Source of the DNA: Blastocatellia bacterium
Lineage (GTDB): Bacteria; Acidobacteriota; Blastocatellia; UBA7656; JADIYM01
Assembly: GCA_016705245.1 (NCBI GenBank)
Contig: JADIYM010000039.1
Location: forward strand, 86,355-150,354
Length of the DNA stretch: 64,000 bases
Reading direction: 5' to 3'
The notes beneath the pieces were generated by a model. That model worked only from the letters and a program-made list of their open reading frames with translations. It was not told the DNA's origin and ran no database searches. Both the position numbers and the translations under genes were made by a program. Below, piece by piece: positions 16,906-24,810 of this stretch (its first letter is position 1; each line of letters begins with the position of its first letter).

Positions 16906-19900
16906 TCACGTCGTCAACCGCCTGTAGATCGCCGGCATGCGCTCCGGCAGGCTCATCACGTCGTCGATGATCGTGTACCCCACCTCCCCGTACATGTCCT
17001 TCAGCTGATCCTCGCTCTCGCGATCGATCGTGATGCAGAACGGCGTGATCCCCGACCGCTTCGCCTCGCGCAGCGCCATTTTCGTATCTTCACGCGCATA
17101 CCGGCTGTCGCCGTAGTCGTGATCGTAGGGCCGACCGTCGCTCAGCACGACGAGCAGCCGCGTACGCGCCTGCTGCGCCTTCAGCTTCGCCACCGAATGC
17201 CTTATCGCCGTGCCGAGCCTCGTGTTGTTGTGGTAGCTGATCCCGCCGATACGGCGCTCGACGTCGCTCGAATACGCCTCGCCAAAGTCCTTGAACACAT
17301 GGAACTTCACGTTGCGCCGGCCCTCGCTCGTGAACCCGTGCATTGCGTACGCATCGCCCACTGCTTCGAGCGCTTCGCTCATCAGCACGAGGCCTTCCTT
17401 CTCGATGTCGATGATTCGCCGACCCGGGTGCGAATACGGCTGGTTCGGCACTCGACTGATGGACCGGGCCGTCGAGCTCGACATGTCGAGCAGAAACGAG
17501 ACGGCCACGTCGCGCTGGCGCCTGAGCTTCCGCGTGTAGAGCCGCTCGTCGACGCGTCCGGTCGCCCGGCGATCGATCGCGAAGTCGATGACCTGTTGCA
17601 GGTCGTACTCCTCGCCGTCCACTTCGCCGCGAATGCGCTGCAGGTGCTCGGGTCGCATGAGCTGGAACTGGTGCCGGATGCTCGAGATCACGCCCGAATA
17701 CCTGGACCTCGCTAGCTCGACGAAACTGCGACTGCCGCGCGTGCCCTGCCGCTCGATGATTCGGCACCAACCGACGCGCGAGTCGCCCAGCTCGCGATCC
17801 CATTCGTCGTAGCTGAACGCGAGATCGCCGCTCTCGAGGTCCTGCTCCGGAGCGTCGATCGCCGGCGAGTTCCATGCGGATTCGATGTCGGAGTCCGCGG
17901 CTTCCGGCGAAGTCTGGCTCCAGTGCGAAACGCGTTCGGACTGGTCGGATGCCGCCTGCCGGCTCTGTCGCGTCGGCGCATCCGCGTCGGACGATCGTTC
18001 GGAATCGAGCTCGTCGCCGGCGTCGCTGCCCGGAGCGCTTCCTTCGGTTCGCTGCCCGCCTGAGTCGGCCTCGAGCCGCAGCACCATTCCGTAGATCCGC
18101 GCCGTCGCATTGAGCGTGTCGCCTACGGTCGCATCGGGTTTGAGGACCGAGTCGACGACGACCTGTTCGAGCTCGCCGGCAAGTCGCGCGTACAGGTTCT
18201 TGGCGTCGGGACGGATGCCGCCGCCGATGGCCGCCTGTAGTAGCAGTTCGTGGAGTGCGGCTTCGGGGCCCATGCCGTCCACCGGCGGGCGCGAGGTGAA
18301 GAACCTTTCGCGAATGAAGTCGAGGTCACGCCGAAGTCCGCGATACGTCGCCCGCAGCCACGTGTCGATACGGCCGTTCTCGAGCGTCGTGAAGATCCGC
18401 CGCGCAAGAGCACCATCCGGAAAATACTTGAGCACGTCGGCGTAACCGTAAGTGCCGCGCAGTCGCACCGCCTTTCGGCCCGTGGCGGTCAATCGTTCAC
18501 GGACGGCAGCCGCCGCAGCCTGAAGGTCGTCGGTGGATCGATCGTACGTGCCGAACTCGATCTGACCGGCGCCGTGGGCGGCGAGAACCTTGAAGAGACG
18601 GAAGTTTTCGTCGTCGGTAGCAAAGGCCTCGACGACCGAAGGCAGATAGACGATTGAGCCGTCGCCGATGGTCGACTCTTCGGGCACGTCGGCTACCGAG
18701 GCGATCTGCAGTTGACGTCCGGTCAATCCTTCGACGTAGAGCTTGAGCGTGTGGCCGACCTCGTCGAGCGTCAACCCTCCTTCACGCTCGCGAAGCGCAT
18801 CGTGGCTGCCGCGCGATTCGAGCGCGAAGTAGGCCTGTAACTGCCGTGGGTTGCCGTCGATGAGACGGAGCCCGTCCACTGCCCACGATCGAAATTGCTG
18901 CATCGATGCCGTCGCGAGGGCTCGCGGAGCAGCGCGGAAACACTCGACCGCCGCCTGCGGCGACCGTTCGCCGAGGGAGGCGACAATCGAGAGCACGTCG
19001 AGGACGAGAGCAGTTCCGGAAGCACTCTCGCGCCGGCGCAGTTCGGCGATGACCGTCGGGCTGAACTTGAGGTAATGGTACGTCGCTGCGTTGCTGTGCA
19101 ACGCGATCGCTCTTGTAAGGTCGCTCCAGCGCTCGTAGGTTGCGGCATCGGCGACATGGAGGATCGTGCCGCCGGCAACGAAGTACTGCAGCGCGACGCT
19201 GCCCGAGCGGTCGAGGTACTGTTCGGTCTCATCGAACAGGCGAACGATCGAAGGAATGTCGTTCGACCTCAGCGCCGTCGGAATCTTCTTGAAAAAGTCG
19301 GTTGCCGTGCCGCCCGACCGGTGCGCCATTGCAGACGCGACGGCCGCCGCCCGGTGCGCGAGCAGGCCCGACGGGTCGAGACTGCGAAGGTGGGCGACTA
19401 CGTCCGGAGCTTCGGCGAGGAGCTCGCCGCTGTGCTTCACGGAGTGTCGCGCGAGCTCGAGACAGACGGCCAGAATCTCGGCCGCGAGCCGCTCGTCGTC
19501 AACGCGCTCGATCATTTCCGGCGCAAAGCGGAACGACTCGAGCGCTGTGCGATTCGAAAGCGAAGCCTGCTTGCCGACGAATTGCAGCAGGAGCAGGCGC
19601 TTGGGCTGTGGAACGCGTTCGAGCACCTCGGCCGAGGACACGAAAAAGTCGACGGCGACCTCCGGATTTCCCTTCGTCAACTGTGCGCCTACGTCGCCCC
19701 AGACACGAAGCTCGTCGGCGGTGAAAAAGGGCGCGACATCGGGGGCGGCGCGCAGGAGCTCGAGCGCGGGGCGAACCGAGATTCCGGCAATGTGGACTGC
19801 AAGGTCGACGGCGGCCCGGGCGTGATCGGCGGGAAGCCGAAAGAGCCGTTTGGCTAGCACATCGAGCGTCGACGAGCTCACGCCCTTCAGATGCGCGTCG

Positions 19901-19926
19901 AGCGCCGATCTTCGTGAGTCCCTCAT
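16906..19926 (-). CDS. NorD-like VWA protein with helical-repeat N-terminal region
   Basis: 1006 residues from ATG 19926 (the frame is open to 20040 but that part overlaps the MoxR gene). Residues 50-375 contain about nine helical units of some 37 residues with the pattern A-x-x-x-F/L-x-x-A-P, beginning near 54, 91, 128, 166, 208, 245, 281, 326 and 363 (for example ALELLRAAPDV, ALESFRFAPEM, AVECFRAAPRA). An acidic, Ser-rich low-complexity stretch follows near 690-760. The C-terminal VWA domain (from about 811) has an intact MIDAS motif DMSSS and SDGRPYDHDYG, as in NorD/CobT. It works with the MoxR-type ATPase 29 bp upstream. No nitric oxide reductase is near, so its target is unknown. Confidence 0.88.
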   Translation of the reverse strand: MRDSRRSALDAHLKGVSSSTLDVLAKRLFRLPADHARAAVDLAVHIAGISVRPALELLRAAPDVAPFFTADELRVWGDVGAQLTKGNPEVAVDFFVSSAEVLERVPQPKRLLLLQFVGKQASLSNRTALESFRFAPEMIERVDDERLAAEILAVCLELARHSVKHSGELLAEAPDVVAHLRSLDPSGLLAHRAAAVASAMAHRSGGTATDFFKKIPTALRSNDIPSIVRLFDETEQYLDRSGSVALQYFVAGGTILHVADAATYERWSDLTRAIALHSNAATYHYLKFSPTVIAELRRRESASGTALVLDVLSIVASLGERSPQAAVECFRAAPRALATASMQQFRSWAVDGLRLIDGNPRQLQAYFALESRGSHDALREREGGLTLDEVGHTLKLYVEGLTGRQLQIASVADVPEESTIGDGSIVYLPSVVEAFATDDENFRLFKVLAAHGAGQIEFGTYDRSTDDLQAAAAAVRERLTATGRKAVRLRGTYGYADVLKYFPDGALARRIFTTLENGRIDTWLRATYRGLRRDLDFIRERFFTSRPPVDGMGPEAALHELLLQAAIGGGIRPDAKNLYARLAGELEQVVVDSVLKPDATVGDTLNATARIYGMVLRLEADSGGQRTEGSAPGSDAGDELDSERSSDADAPTRQSRQAASDQSERVSHWSQTSPEAADSDIESAWNSPAIDAPEQDLESGDLAFSYDEWDRELGDSRVGWCRIIERQGTRGSRSFVELARSRYSGVISSIRHQFQLMRPEHLQRIRGEVDGEEYDLQQVIDFAIDRRATGRVDERLYTRKLRRQRDVAVSFLLDMSSSTARSISRVPNQPYSHPGRRIIDIEKEGLVLMSEALEAVGDAYAMHGFTSEGRRNVKFHVFKDFGEAYSSDVERRIGGISYHNNTRLGTAIRHSVAKLKAQQARTRLLVVLSDGRPYDHDYGDSRYAREDTKMALREAKRSGITPFCITIDRESEDQLKDMYGEVGYTIIDDVMSLPERMPAIYRRLTT

Positions 19927-19955
19927 AGACGTCTCACAACCGGTTCCGGGTGGTT

Positions 19956-20786
19956 CTAGATCACCGTCGTGACGATCTCTCGAATCGACCGCTGCAGCTC
20001 GTGATCGTCCGTGATGGGTCCGATGATCGCGACCTCGCACGCCGTGATCGGATCGATTCCCCGCGCGATGAGCTGCGCCGCGTAAACGAGCAGTCGCGTC
20101 GACACTCCTTCCTCGAGCCCGTGACCTTTCAGGTTTCGCACCTTCTGTCCGATTGTTACCAGGTCGCGCGCCGTCGACTCGTCGACGTTCGCCTCGACCT
20201 GCAGGACCGAGACTTCGGCCTCGACGGGCGGATACGTGAACTCGAGCGCCACGAACCGCTGCCGCGTGGACTGCTTGAGGTCCTTGAGGATCGACTGATA
20301 ACCCGGGTTGTACGAGACGACGAGCATGAAGTCGTCGTCGGCGCGCAGCAGTTCGCCACGCTTCTCGACCGGCAGCACGCGACGGTCGTCGGTGAGCGGG
20401 TGGATGACGACGATCGTGTCCTTGCGGGCTTCGACGACTTCATCGAGGTAGCAGATGGCGCCCTGACGCACTGCCCTGGTCAGCGGTCCGTCGTGCCATA
20501 CCGTCGTCTCGCCCTCGAGCAGGAACCGTCCGACGAGATCCGTCGCTGAGAGATCTTCGTGACAGGCAACCGTGAAGAGTGAACGATGAAGCCGCCAGGC
20601 CATGTGCTCGACGAAGCGGGTCTTGCCGCAACCGGTAGGGCCCTTGAGCAGGACTGGGAGCTTCGCGGCATAGGCGGCTTCGAAGAGCTCGACCTCCTTC
20701 CCCGTCGGAAGGTAGAACGGCTCGTCGCGAATCTGGAAATCGTCGCCGGCGGCGGCCGCCACGCGCATCTCGGTGTCACCAGCCAT
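19956..20786 (-). CDS. MoxR/NorQ-type AAA+ ATPase
   Basis: 276 residues from the ATG at 20786; earlier in-frame starts would add unconserved sequence. Walker A is GPTGCGKT, Walker B is AICYLDEVVEA, and sensor and arginine-finger regions (LRADDDFMLVVSYNPGY, STRQRFVALEF) follow. This is the NorQ/CbbQ branch, whose hexamers insert metals or remodel partner enzymes together with a VWA protein. That partner follows directly in the same operon. Neither Rubisco, nitric oxide reductase nor gas vesicle genes are within the window. Confidence 0.92.
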   Translation of the reverse strand: MAGDTEMRVAAAAGDDFQIRDEPFYLPTGKEVELFEAAYAAKLPVLLKGPTGCGKTRFVEHMAWRLHRSLFTVACHEDLSATDLVGRFLLEGETTVWHDGPLTRAVRQGAICYLDEVVEARKDTIVVIHPLTDDRRVLPVEKRGELLRADDDFMLVVSYNPGYQSILKDLKQSTRQRFVALEFTYPPVEAEVSVLQVEANVDESTARDLVTIGQKVRNLKGHGLEEGVSTRLLVYAAQLIARGIDPITACEVAIIGPITDDHELQRSIREIVTTVI

Positions 20787-20923
20787 CGGTCGAAAAACCC
20801 CTTCCTTGCGGCGTCTCGAACAAGATTCGTATAGTACCAGATGTGTTCGGACGCGCCCGAGGGCGCATCCGAACGAGTACACAGAGGGCACGGAGCTCAC
20901 AAAGGAAAGCGGGCAGCATACGA

Positions 20924-22027
20924 ATGATCGCTATTGCCATGAGCGGGGGCGTCGACAGTTCGACGACCGCGGTGCTGCTCGCCGAGTCCGGTGCGGAGTG
21001 CGTCGGGCTCTCGATGCAGCTCTGGAACCAGCGGAGGCGACTCGGCCCTGACGGCGAGCCGCTCGAATCGCGGTGTTGCTCGCTCGACGATCTATACGAT
21101 GCCCGGCGAGTTGCCGAGCACCTCGGGATGCCGTTTTACGTGGTGAACCTCGAGGACGCCTTTGAAACAGCAGTCGTCGAGCCGTTTGTCGAGGCGTATC
21201 TCGCGGGCGAGACGCCGATTCCGTGTGTCTCGTGCAATACGAAGCTCAAGTTCGCGCAGCTAGTGACACTCGCGAAGAAATTCGGCGCTTCGAAAGTCGC
21301 AACCGGCCATTACGCCCGCGTGCGGTTCGACGAGGACCGCGGCCGATGGGTACTGTCGCGGGCGGTGCATCGCGAGAAGGACCAGACCTACTTCCTTTTC
21401 GAGATGACTCAGAAGCAGCTGTCGCTCGCGATGTTCCCACTCGGCGAGATGACGAAGGCCGAGGTGCGAGAGATCGCACGACGTGCCGGGCTGGCAACCG
21501 CCGACAAGGCTGAGAGCCAGGAGATCTGCTTCATTCCCGACAACGACTATCGGAAGTTCATCGAGGACTACCTCGACGAGAAGGGAACGCGCGCGGACCG
21601 GCTTCCAGCCGCGGGAGAGATCGTCGACACGGCCGGAAACGTGCTCGGCCATCACGACGGGACGCACCGATACACGATCGGACAGAGAAGGGGCATGGGA
21701 CTCGCTGCAGCCAGGCCGTTATACGTCGTTCAGATACAGCGCGCCGCGGGACGCGTGGTTGCGGGGACTCAGGACGAACTGCTCGGCCGAGAGCTCATCG
21801 CTCGCGACGTGAACTGGGTGGCGATTGCCGAGCCGGGTGAGCCCGTGTCGTGTCTCGCGAGAATCCGGTACCGGGCCGAAGATGCGCCCGCGACCGTCGA
21901 GGCATTGCCGGGTGGAAGGGCGCGGGTTCGATTTGACGACCCGCAACGCGCGATCTCACCGGGGCAGGCCGTCGTGTTCTATGACGGTGATGACGTGCTG
22001 GGCGGAGGGTGGATCGAAACGACGTGA
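20924..22027 (+). CDS. mnmA: tRNA-specific 2-thiouridylase MnmA
   Basis: 367 residues from ATG 20924, preceded by AAAGGAAAG. The PP-loop SGGVDSS binds ATP. The catalytic cysteines sit in the expected places: CVSCN (nucleophile) and QEICFIPD (second Cys forming the persulfide). RYTIGQRRGMGL marks the central domain, followed by the C-terminal beta-barrel. MnmA thiolates U34 of tRNAs for Lys, Glu and Gln. It is transcribed divergently from the MoxR gene. Confidence 0.96.
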   Translation: MIAIAMSGGVDSSTTAVLLAESGAECVGLSMQLWNQRRRLGPDGEPLESRCCSLDDLYDARRVAEHLGMPFYVVNLEDAFETAVVEPFVEAYLAGETPIPCVSCNTKLKFAQLVTLAKKFGASKVATGHYARVRFDEDRGRWVLSRAVHREKDQTYFLFEMTQKQLSLAMFPLGEMTKAEVREIARRAGLATADKAESQEICFIPDNDYRKFIEDYLDEKGTRADRLPAAGEIVDTAGNVLGHHDGTHRYTIGQRRGMGLAAARPLYVVQIQRAAGRVVAGTQDELLGRELIARDVNWVAIAEPGEPVSCLARIRYRAEDAPATVEALPGGRARVRFDDPQRAISPGQAVVFYDGDDVLGGGWIETT

Positions 22028-22040
22028 AGCGTTGCTCATC

Positions 22041-22096
22041 CTTTGCGCCTTTGCGCCTTTGCGAGAAATCTCGCGCAAAGGCGCAAAGGCGCAAAG
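22041..22096. repeat. Near-perfect inverted repeat (GCGCAAAGGC family) between convergent genes
   Basis: The left arm starts CTTTGCGCCTTTGCGCC and the right arm is its complement, with a loop of about four bases and a 2-base bulge. This is the cleanest member of the family. It sits between mnmA and the convergent AIM24-like gene and could terminate both. Confidence 0.85.
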
Positions 22097-22114
22097 CGAT
22101 GAAGAGCTCTCTCC

Positions 22115-23002
22115 TCATGAACCGAAACTGAACCCTCCACCCCCTGTCGGCATGAACCTCTTCAACAATCCCGCAAACGCCTCGATATTGCGCGTCTGGA
22201 TGTAGATATCGCCGGGCCCAAGGTAGCGCGCAACCAGTCCCTCACCCGACGTGAACGACCGGAAGAACCCGCTCGCCGCCTTCTGGATCTGGTACTGGAT
22301 CGTCGACTGGAAGGCGACGATGTGACCGGTGTCGACGATGTACTGTTCGCCGGGAGCCAGGGTCTTCTTGTGCATCGCGCCGAAGCTCGAGAGCAGCAGC
22401 GTTCCGGTGCCCGACGCTCCGATCAGGAAGAGCCCCTCTCGCGAGAAGAAGCTCTTCGCCCCGCCGAACTTCGTATCGATTGCGATCGACGGCGACGCAG
22501 CGAGGAACGAGCCTCCCTGTATGTAGTAAGCCTGATTTGCAAGCTCGAGCGTGGTGACCGACCCGGGAGTCGGCGGAGCGAGCGTGACCTCACCGGGCCC
22601 GCCGTGCGCCGTGAACGAGCTGATGAAAACCGACTCGCCGACGACGGATCGCTTGAGCGCGCCCATGAGCCCGCCCTTCACCTGCGACTGCAGTTCGACG
22701 TTGGCTGACATCGAGACCATCGCACCCGACTCTGCCTGGATCGTCTGCTCGGACTGCAGCGAGACGACAGCCAGCGCAAAACTCGCCCCGTATTCGACCT
22801 TCACGTCGATGTGCGGCGAGCCGTATCCAGGCGGAGGAGGCGCGGCGCCCGGCTGGCCATATCCGCCAGGATATCCTGGCTGCTGTGGCGGGTAGCCCGG
22901 TTGCTGGGGATACCCGTGGCTTGGCGGAGCGAACTGCGCTCCGCATCGCGGGCAGAACGCGACCCCGTCCTGGAGTTGGGTCTGGCAGGTTGGACAGATC
23001 AT
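22115..23002 (-). CDS. AIM24/TIGR00266-like protein with zinc ribbon
   Basis: 295 residues from ATG 23002, supported by GAGGG about 9 bases upstream; a TTG 21 bases further up is less likely. It begins with a zinc ribbon (CPTCQ...CPRCG), continues with a Gly/Pro/Tyr-rich linker (repeats of QQPGYP), and ends with an AIM24-type beta domain (VKGGLMGALKRSVVGESVF, GEQYIVDTGHIVAF, GEGLVARYLGPGDIYIQTR). Such proteins are widespread and mostly uncharacterised. The Gly-Tyr-Pro linker suggests a flexible tether between ribbon and beta domain. Confidence 0.85.
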   Translation of the reverse strand: MICPTCQTQLQDGVAFCPRCGAQFAPPSHGYPQQPGYPPQQPGYPGGYGQPGAAPPPPGYGSPHIDVKVEYGASFALAVVSLQSEQTIQAESGAMVSMSANVELQSQVKGGLMGALKRSVVGESVFISSFTAHGGPGEVTLAPPTPGSVTTLELANQAYYIQGGSFLAASPSIAIDTKFGGAKSFFSREGLFLIGASGTGTLLLSSFGAMHKKTLAPGEQYIVDTGHIVAFQSTIQYQIQKAASGFFRSFTSGEGLVARYLGPGDIYIQTRNIEAFAGLLKRFMPTGGGGFSFGS

Positions 23003-23104
23003 CGGAAGATCCCTCGCCGTCAAATGTGCGCGGAGGGTACCACGACGGGCCGGCAGCCGTCACCGCACCGTCCGATGATCCGGAAACTCAGATTCACGAG
23101 CGGA

Positions 23105-23133
23105 TTGACACTCCCGGGTCCTGAGCGTATAAG
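23105..23133 (+). promoter_or_regulatory. Near-consensus sigma-70 promoter in a gene-free gap
   Basis: TTGACA at 23105-23110 (perfect -35), a 17-base spacer, and TATAAG at 23128-23133 (one mismatch to the -10). This is the best promoter match I see in the window, and no protein-coding gene follows it on the plus strand. It drives the candidate RNA starting near 23140. Confidence 0.65.
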
Positions 23134-23139
23134 CGCGAT

Positions 23140-23310
23140 GTCCCCTGATACATTTCTGAACCTCGTGATTCGTACGCCGGAGCGCTCTCAGGCGGCGAAA
23201 GTCCGTCGGCTCCCAAGCGGCTTTGCTGTTTTTCCCAGGGTTCGGCAGCGGCAGACAGTTTGGGCGGATCGAACACCGGATCCGCTGTTTCACGAGGTTC
23301 AGCGACGGGG
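23140..23310 (+). ncRNA. Candidate structured small RNA
   Basis: Predicted transcription begins about 7 bases after the -10 box. CTGAACCTCGTGA at 23156-23168 is perfectly complementary to TCACGAGGTTCAG at 23290-23302, a 13-bp closing helix around 121 nt. Inside are further stems, for example GCGGATC/GATCCGC near 23253-23286 and CCCAA/TTGGG flanking a hairpin around 23211-23254. The branched form does not look like 6S RNA, SRP RNA, RNase P RNA or tmRNA, whose conserved sequences I do not find. No T-rich terminator tail follows the closing helix. Identity is unknown. Confidence 0.42.
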
Positions 23311-23421
23311 GCAGGCCACCGGATCAAGGGTCGTACAGAGCCATTCATGGACGTGTCACATGTCTGGTGAGGACGCTTGCATCGCATGCCTCACGCATCA
23401 GCCGACATGGGCGCTCAGTAC

Positions 23422-23525
23422 GGCCGGCCGCTCGCTACGCTCGCGGTTCCGGGTCGGCCTGCGGCCGACGGGGACCGCTCTCGCGACCGCACGTCCCAGA
23501 ACCGCGAACGCAGTGAGCGGCCGGC
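23422..23525. repeat. Dispersed palindromic element (GCTCGCTACGCTCGCGG family)
   Basis: The left arm, GCCGGCCGCTCGCTACGCTC onwards (about 23422-23451), pairs with the right arm (about 23495-23525) with about three mismatches in 31 positions. A smaller stem (GTCGGCC/GGCCGAC) sits in the loop. The same family occurs at 28308, 31386, 52351 and 52543. Confidence 0.8.
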
Positions 23526-23721
23526 TTTGCATCTCCCGCCACGTGGCTGTACCCACGCCCGATCCGATTGCGTCCGCCACCACCAGCTCGAGCGTTCAAA
23601 CGCTCTCGGGTCGATCCCGAGCGCGTGGGCTGACCCGAGCGCTACCGCGCCCGGTACTGATGCGTGGACCGCCCGTCCTTGAGAGGGGTCATAACGAACC
23701 TATGGTCGTCCTTGCATGTCG
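23526..23721. other. Gene-free stretch downstream of the ABC ATPase gene
   Basis: About 200 bp with no credible gene on either strand. A small palindrome, CTCGGGTCGATCCCGAG at 23605-23621, resembles a tRNA T-arm but lacks the rest of a tRNA. Confidence 0.4.
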
Positions 23722-24810
23722 TCAACCTTCGTGCTCGGGAGCGACGGCGTGCAGGGATTTGGCAGGCAGGTCGACGATGCAGGCGCCGGACGGAGGGCGG
23801 TCTCGAACGTCGATGCGAAGCGAATCGGCGAGGCCATCAACCCGAATGGAAACCCGATGTACGTCGCCGAGGAAGACGTCGTCCACTACGTCGCCTGCGA
23901 TGCGGTTGGGGCCTGGTGCGTCCGCGAAACGCAGGTCCCTGGGTCGCCCGACCACCACGAGCGGCGTCCCGGGAGGGGCGTCCCGAAGCCCGTCAGACCA
24001 GGATCCCAAGGCAAGCTGGATGGCAACGTCGCCGCCGATCGTGACGTGCGTTCCGTCGCCAACCGCCGTCGCGGTCAGGAGGTTCGTTCCGCCGAGAAAC
24101 TCTGCGGCGAAGCGCGTGGACGGCGAGCGATAGAGCGACGCCGGCGGGCCGCACTCGATGACGCTGCCTGCCCGCATTAGTACGATGCGATCCGAAAAGG
24201 CCAGCGCCTCGGACTGATCGTGAGTGACGAACACCGTGGTGACGCCCAGTTCGCGAAGCAGGCCACGAAGCGCTTCCCGAGTGGCTTCCCGAAACCCAGC
24301 ATCGAGATTCGAAAGCGGCTCGTCGAGCAGGAGGACGTTCGGGCGTATGGCAAGGGCACGCGCGAGCGCAACGCGCTGCTGCTGTCCACCCGAAAGCTGG
24401 TCGGGGCGACGGTCGTCGAGTCCGGTGAGTTGCACCAGATCGAGCGTCTCCGCCACCGACTTCGCGATGTCCGGCTTCGACGCGCGACGCATCTTCAGGC
24501 CGAAGGCCACATTCTCGCCGACGGTCATGTGCGGAAAGAGCGCATAGTTCTGGAAGACGAGGCCCATCAGGCGTCGCTCCGGCGGCCAGCGGGTGATATC
24601 AGCGCCGTCGAGTCGCACCGAACCCGCCGTCGGTTTTTCGAGACCCGCGATCATTCGCAGCGCTGACGTCTTGCCGCACCCGGACGGGCCGAGAAACGTG
24701 ACGACGTCTCCGCGAGCGATCTCGATCGTCATGTCCGAGACGGCATCCGCGGTCGCGCCCGGGTATCGCAACGACAGGCGATCGAGGTCGAGAAAGGCTC
24801 CCGCGCTCAC
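23722..24810 (-). CDS. ABC transporter ATPase (FbpC/PotA type)
   Basis: 362 residues from GTG 24810, which overlaps the TGA of the upstream solute-binding protein gene (GTGA). Walker A GPSGCGKT, Q-loop VFQNYALFPHMT, signature LSGGQQQRVALARAL, Walker B VLLLDEPLSNLDA and H-loop FVTHDQSEAL are all intact. A C-terminal TOBE-like domain follows, typical of importers for iron(III), spermidine or sulfate. The neighbouring binding protein is of the iron(III)/thiamine type, but no permease gene is present between or beside them. Confidence 0.92.
   Translation of the reverse strand: MSAGAFLDLDRLSLRYPGATADAVSDMTIEIARGDVVTFLGPSGCGKTSALRMIAGLEKPTAGSVRLDGADITRWPPERRLMGLVFQNYALFPHMTVGENVAFGLKMRRASKPDIAKSVAETLDLVQLTGLDDRRPDQLSGGQQQRVALARALAIRPNVLLLDEPLSNLDAGFREATREALRGLLRELGVTTVFVTHDQSEALAFSDRIVLMRAGSVIECGPPASLYRSPSTRFAAEFLGGTNLLTATAVGDGTHVTIGGDVAIQLALGSWSDGLRDAPPGTPLVVVGRPRDLRFADAPGPNRIAGDVVDDVFLGDVHRVSIRVDGLADSLRIDVRDRPPSGACIVDLPAKSLHAVAPEHEG

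Noticed and set aside
16906..20786. Nitric oxide reductase system
   Set aside because: The MoxR and VWA genes resemble norQ and norD, but there is no norB or norC, so a denitrification role is not supported.
23605..23621. CTCGGGTCGATCCCGAG resembles a tRNA T-arm
   Set aside because: It is one base short of the normal T-loop and no acceptor, D or anticodon arms can be formed around it.
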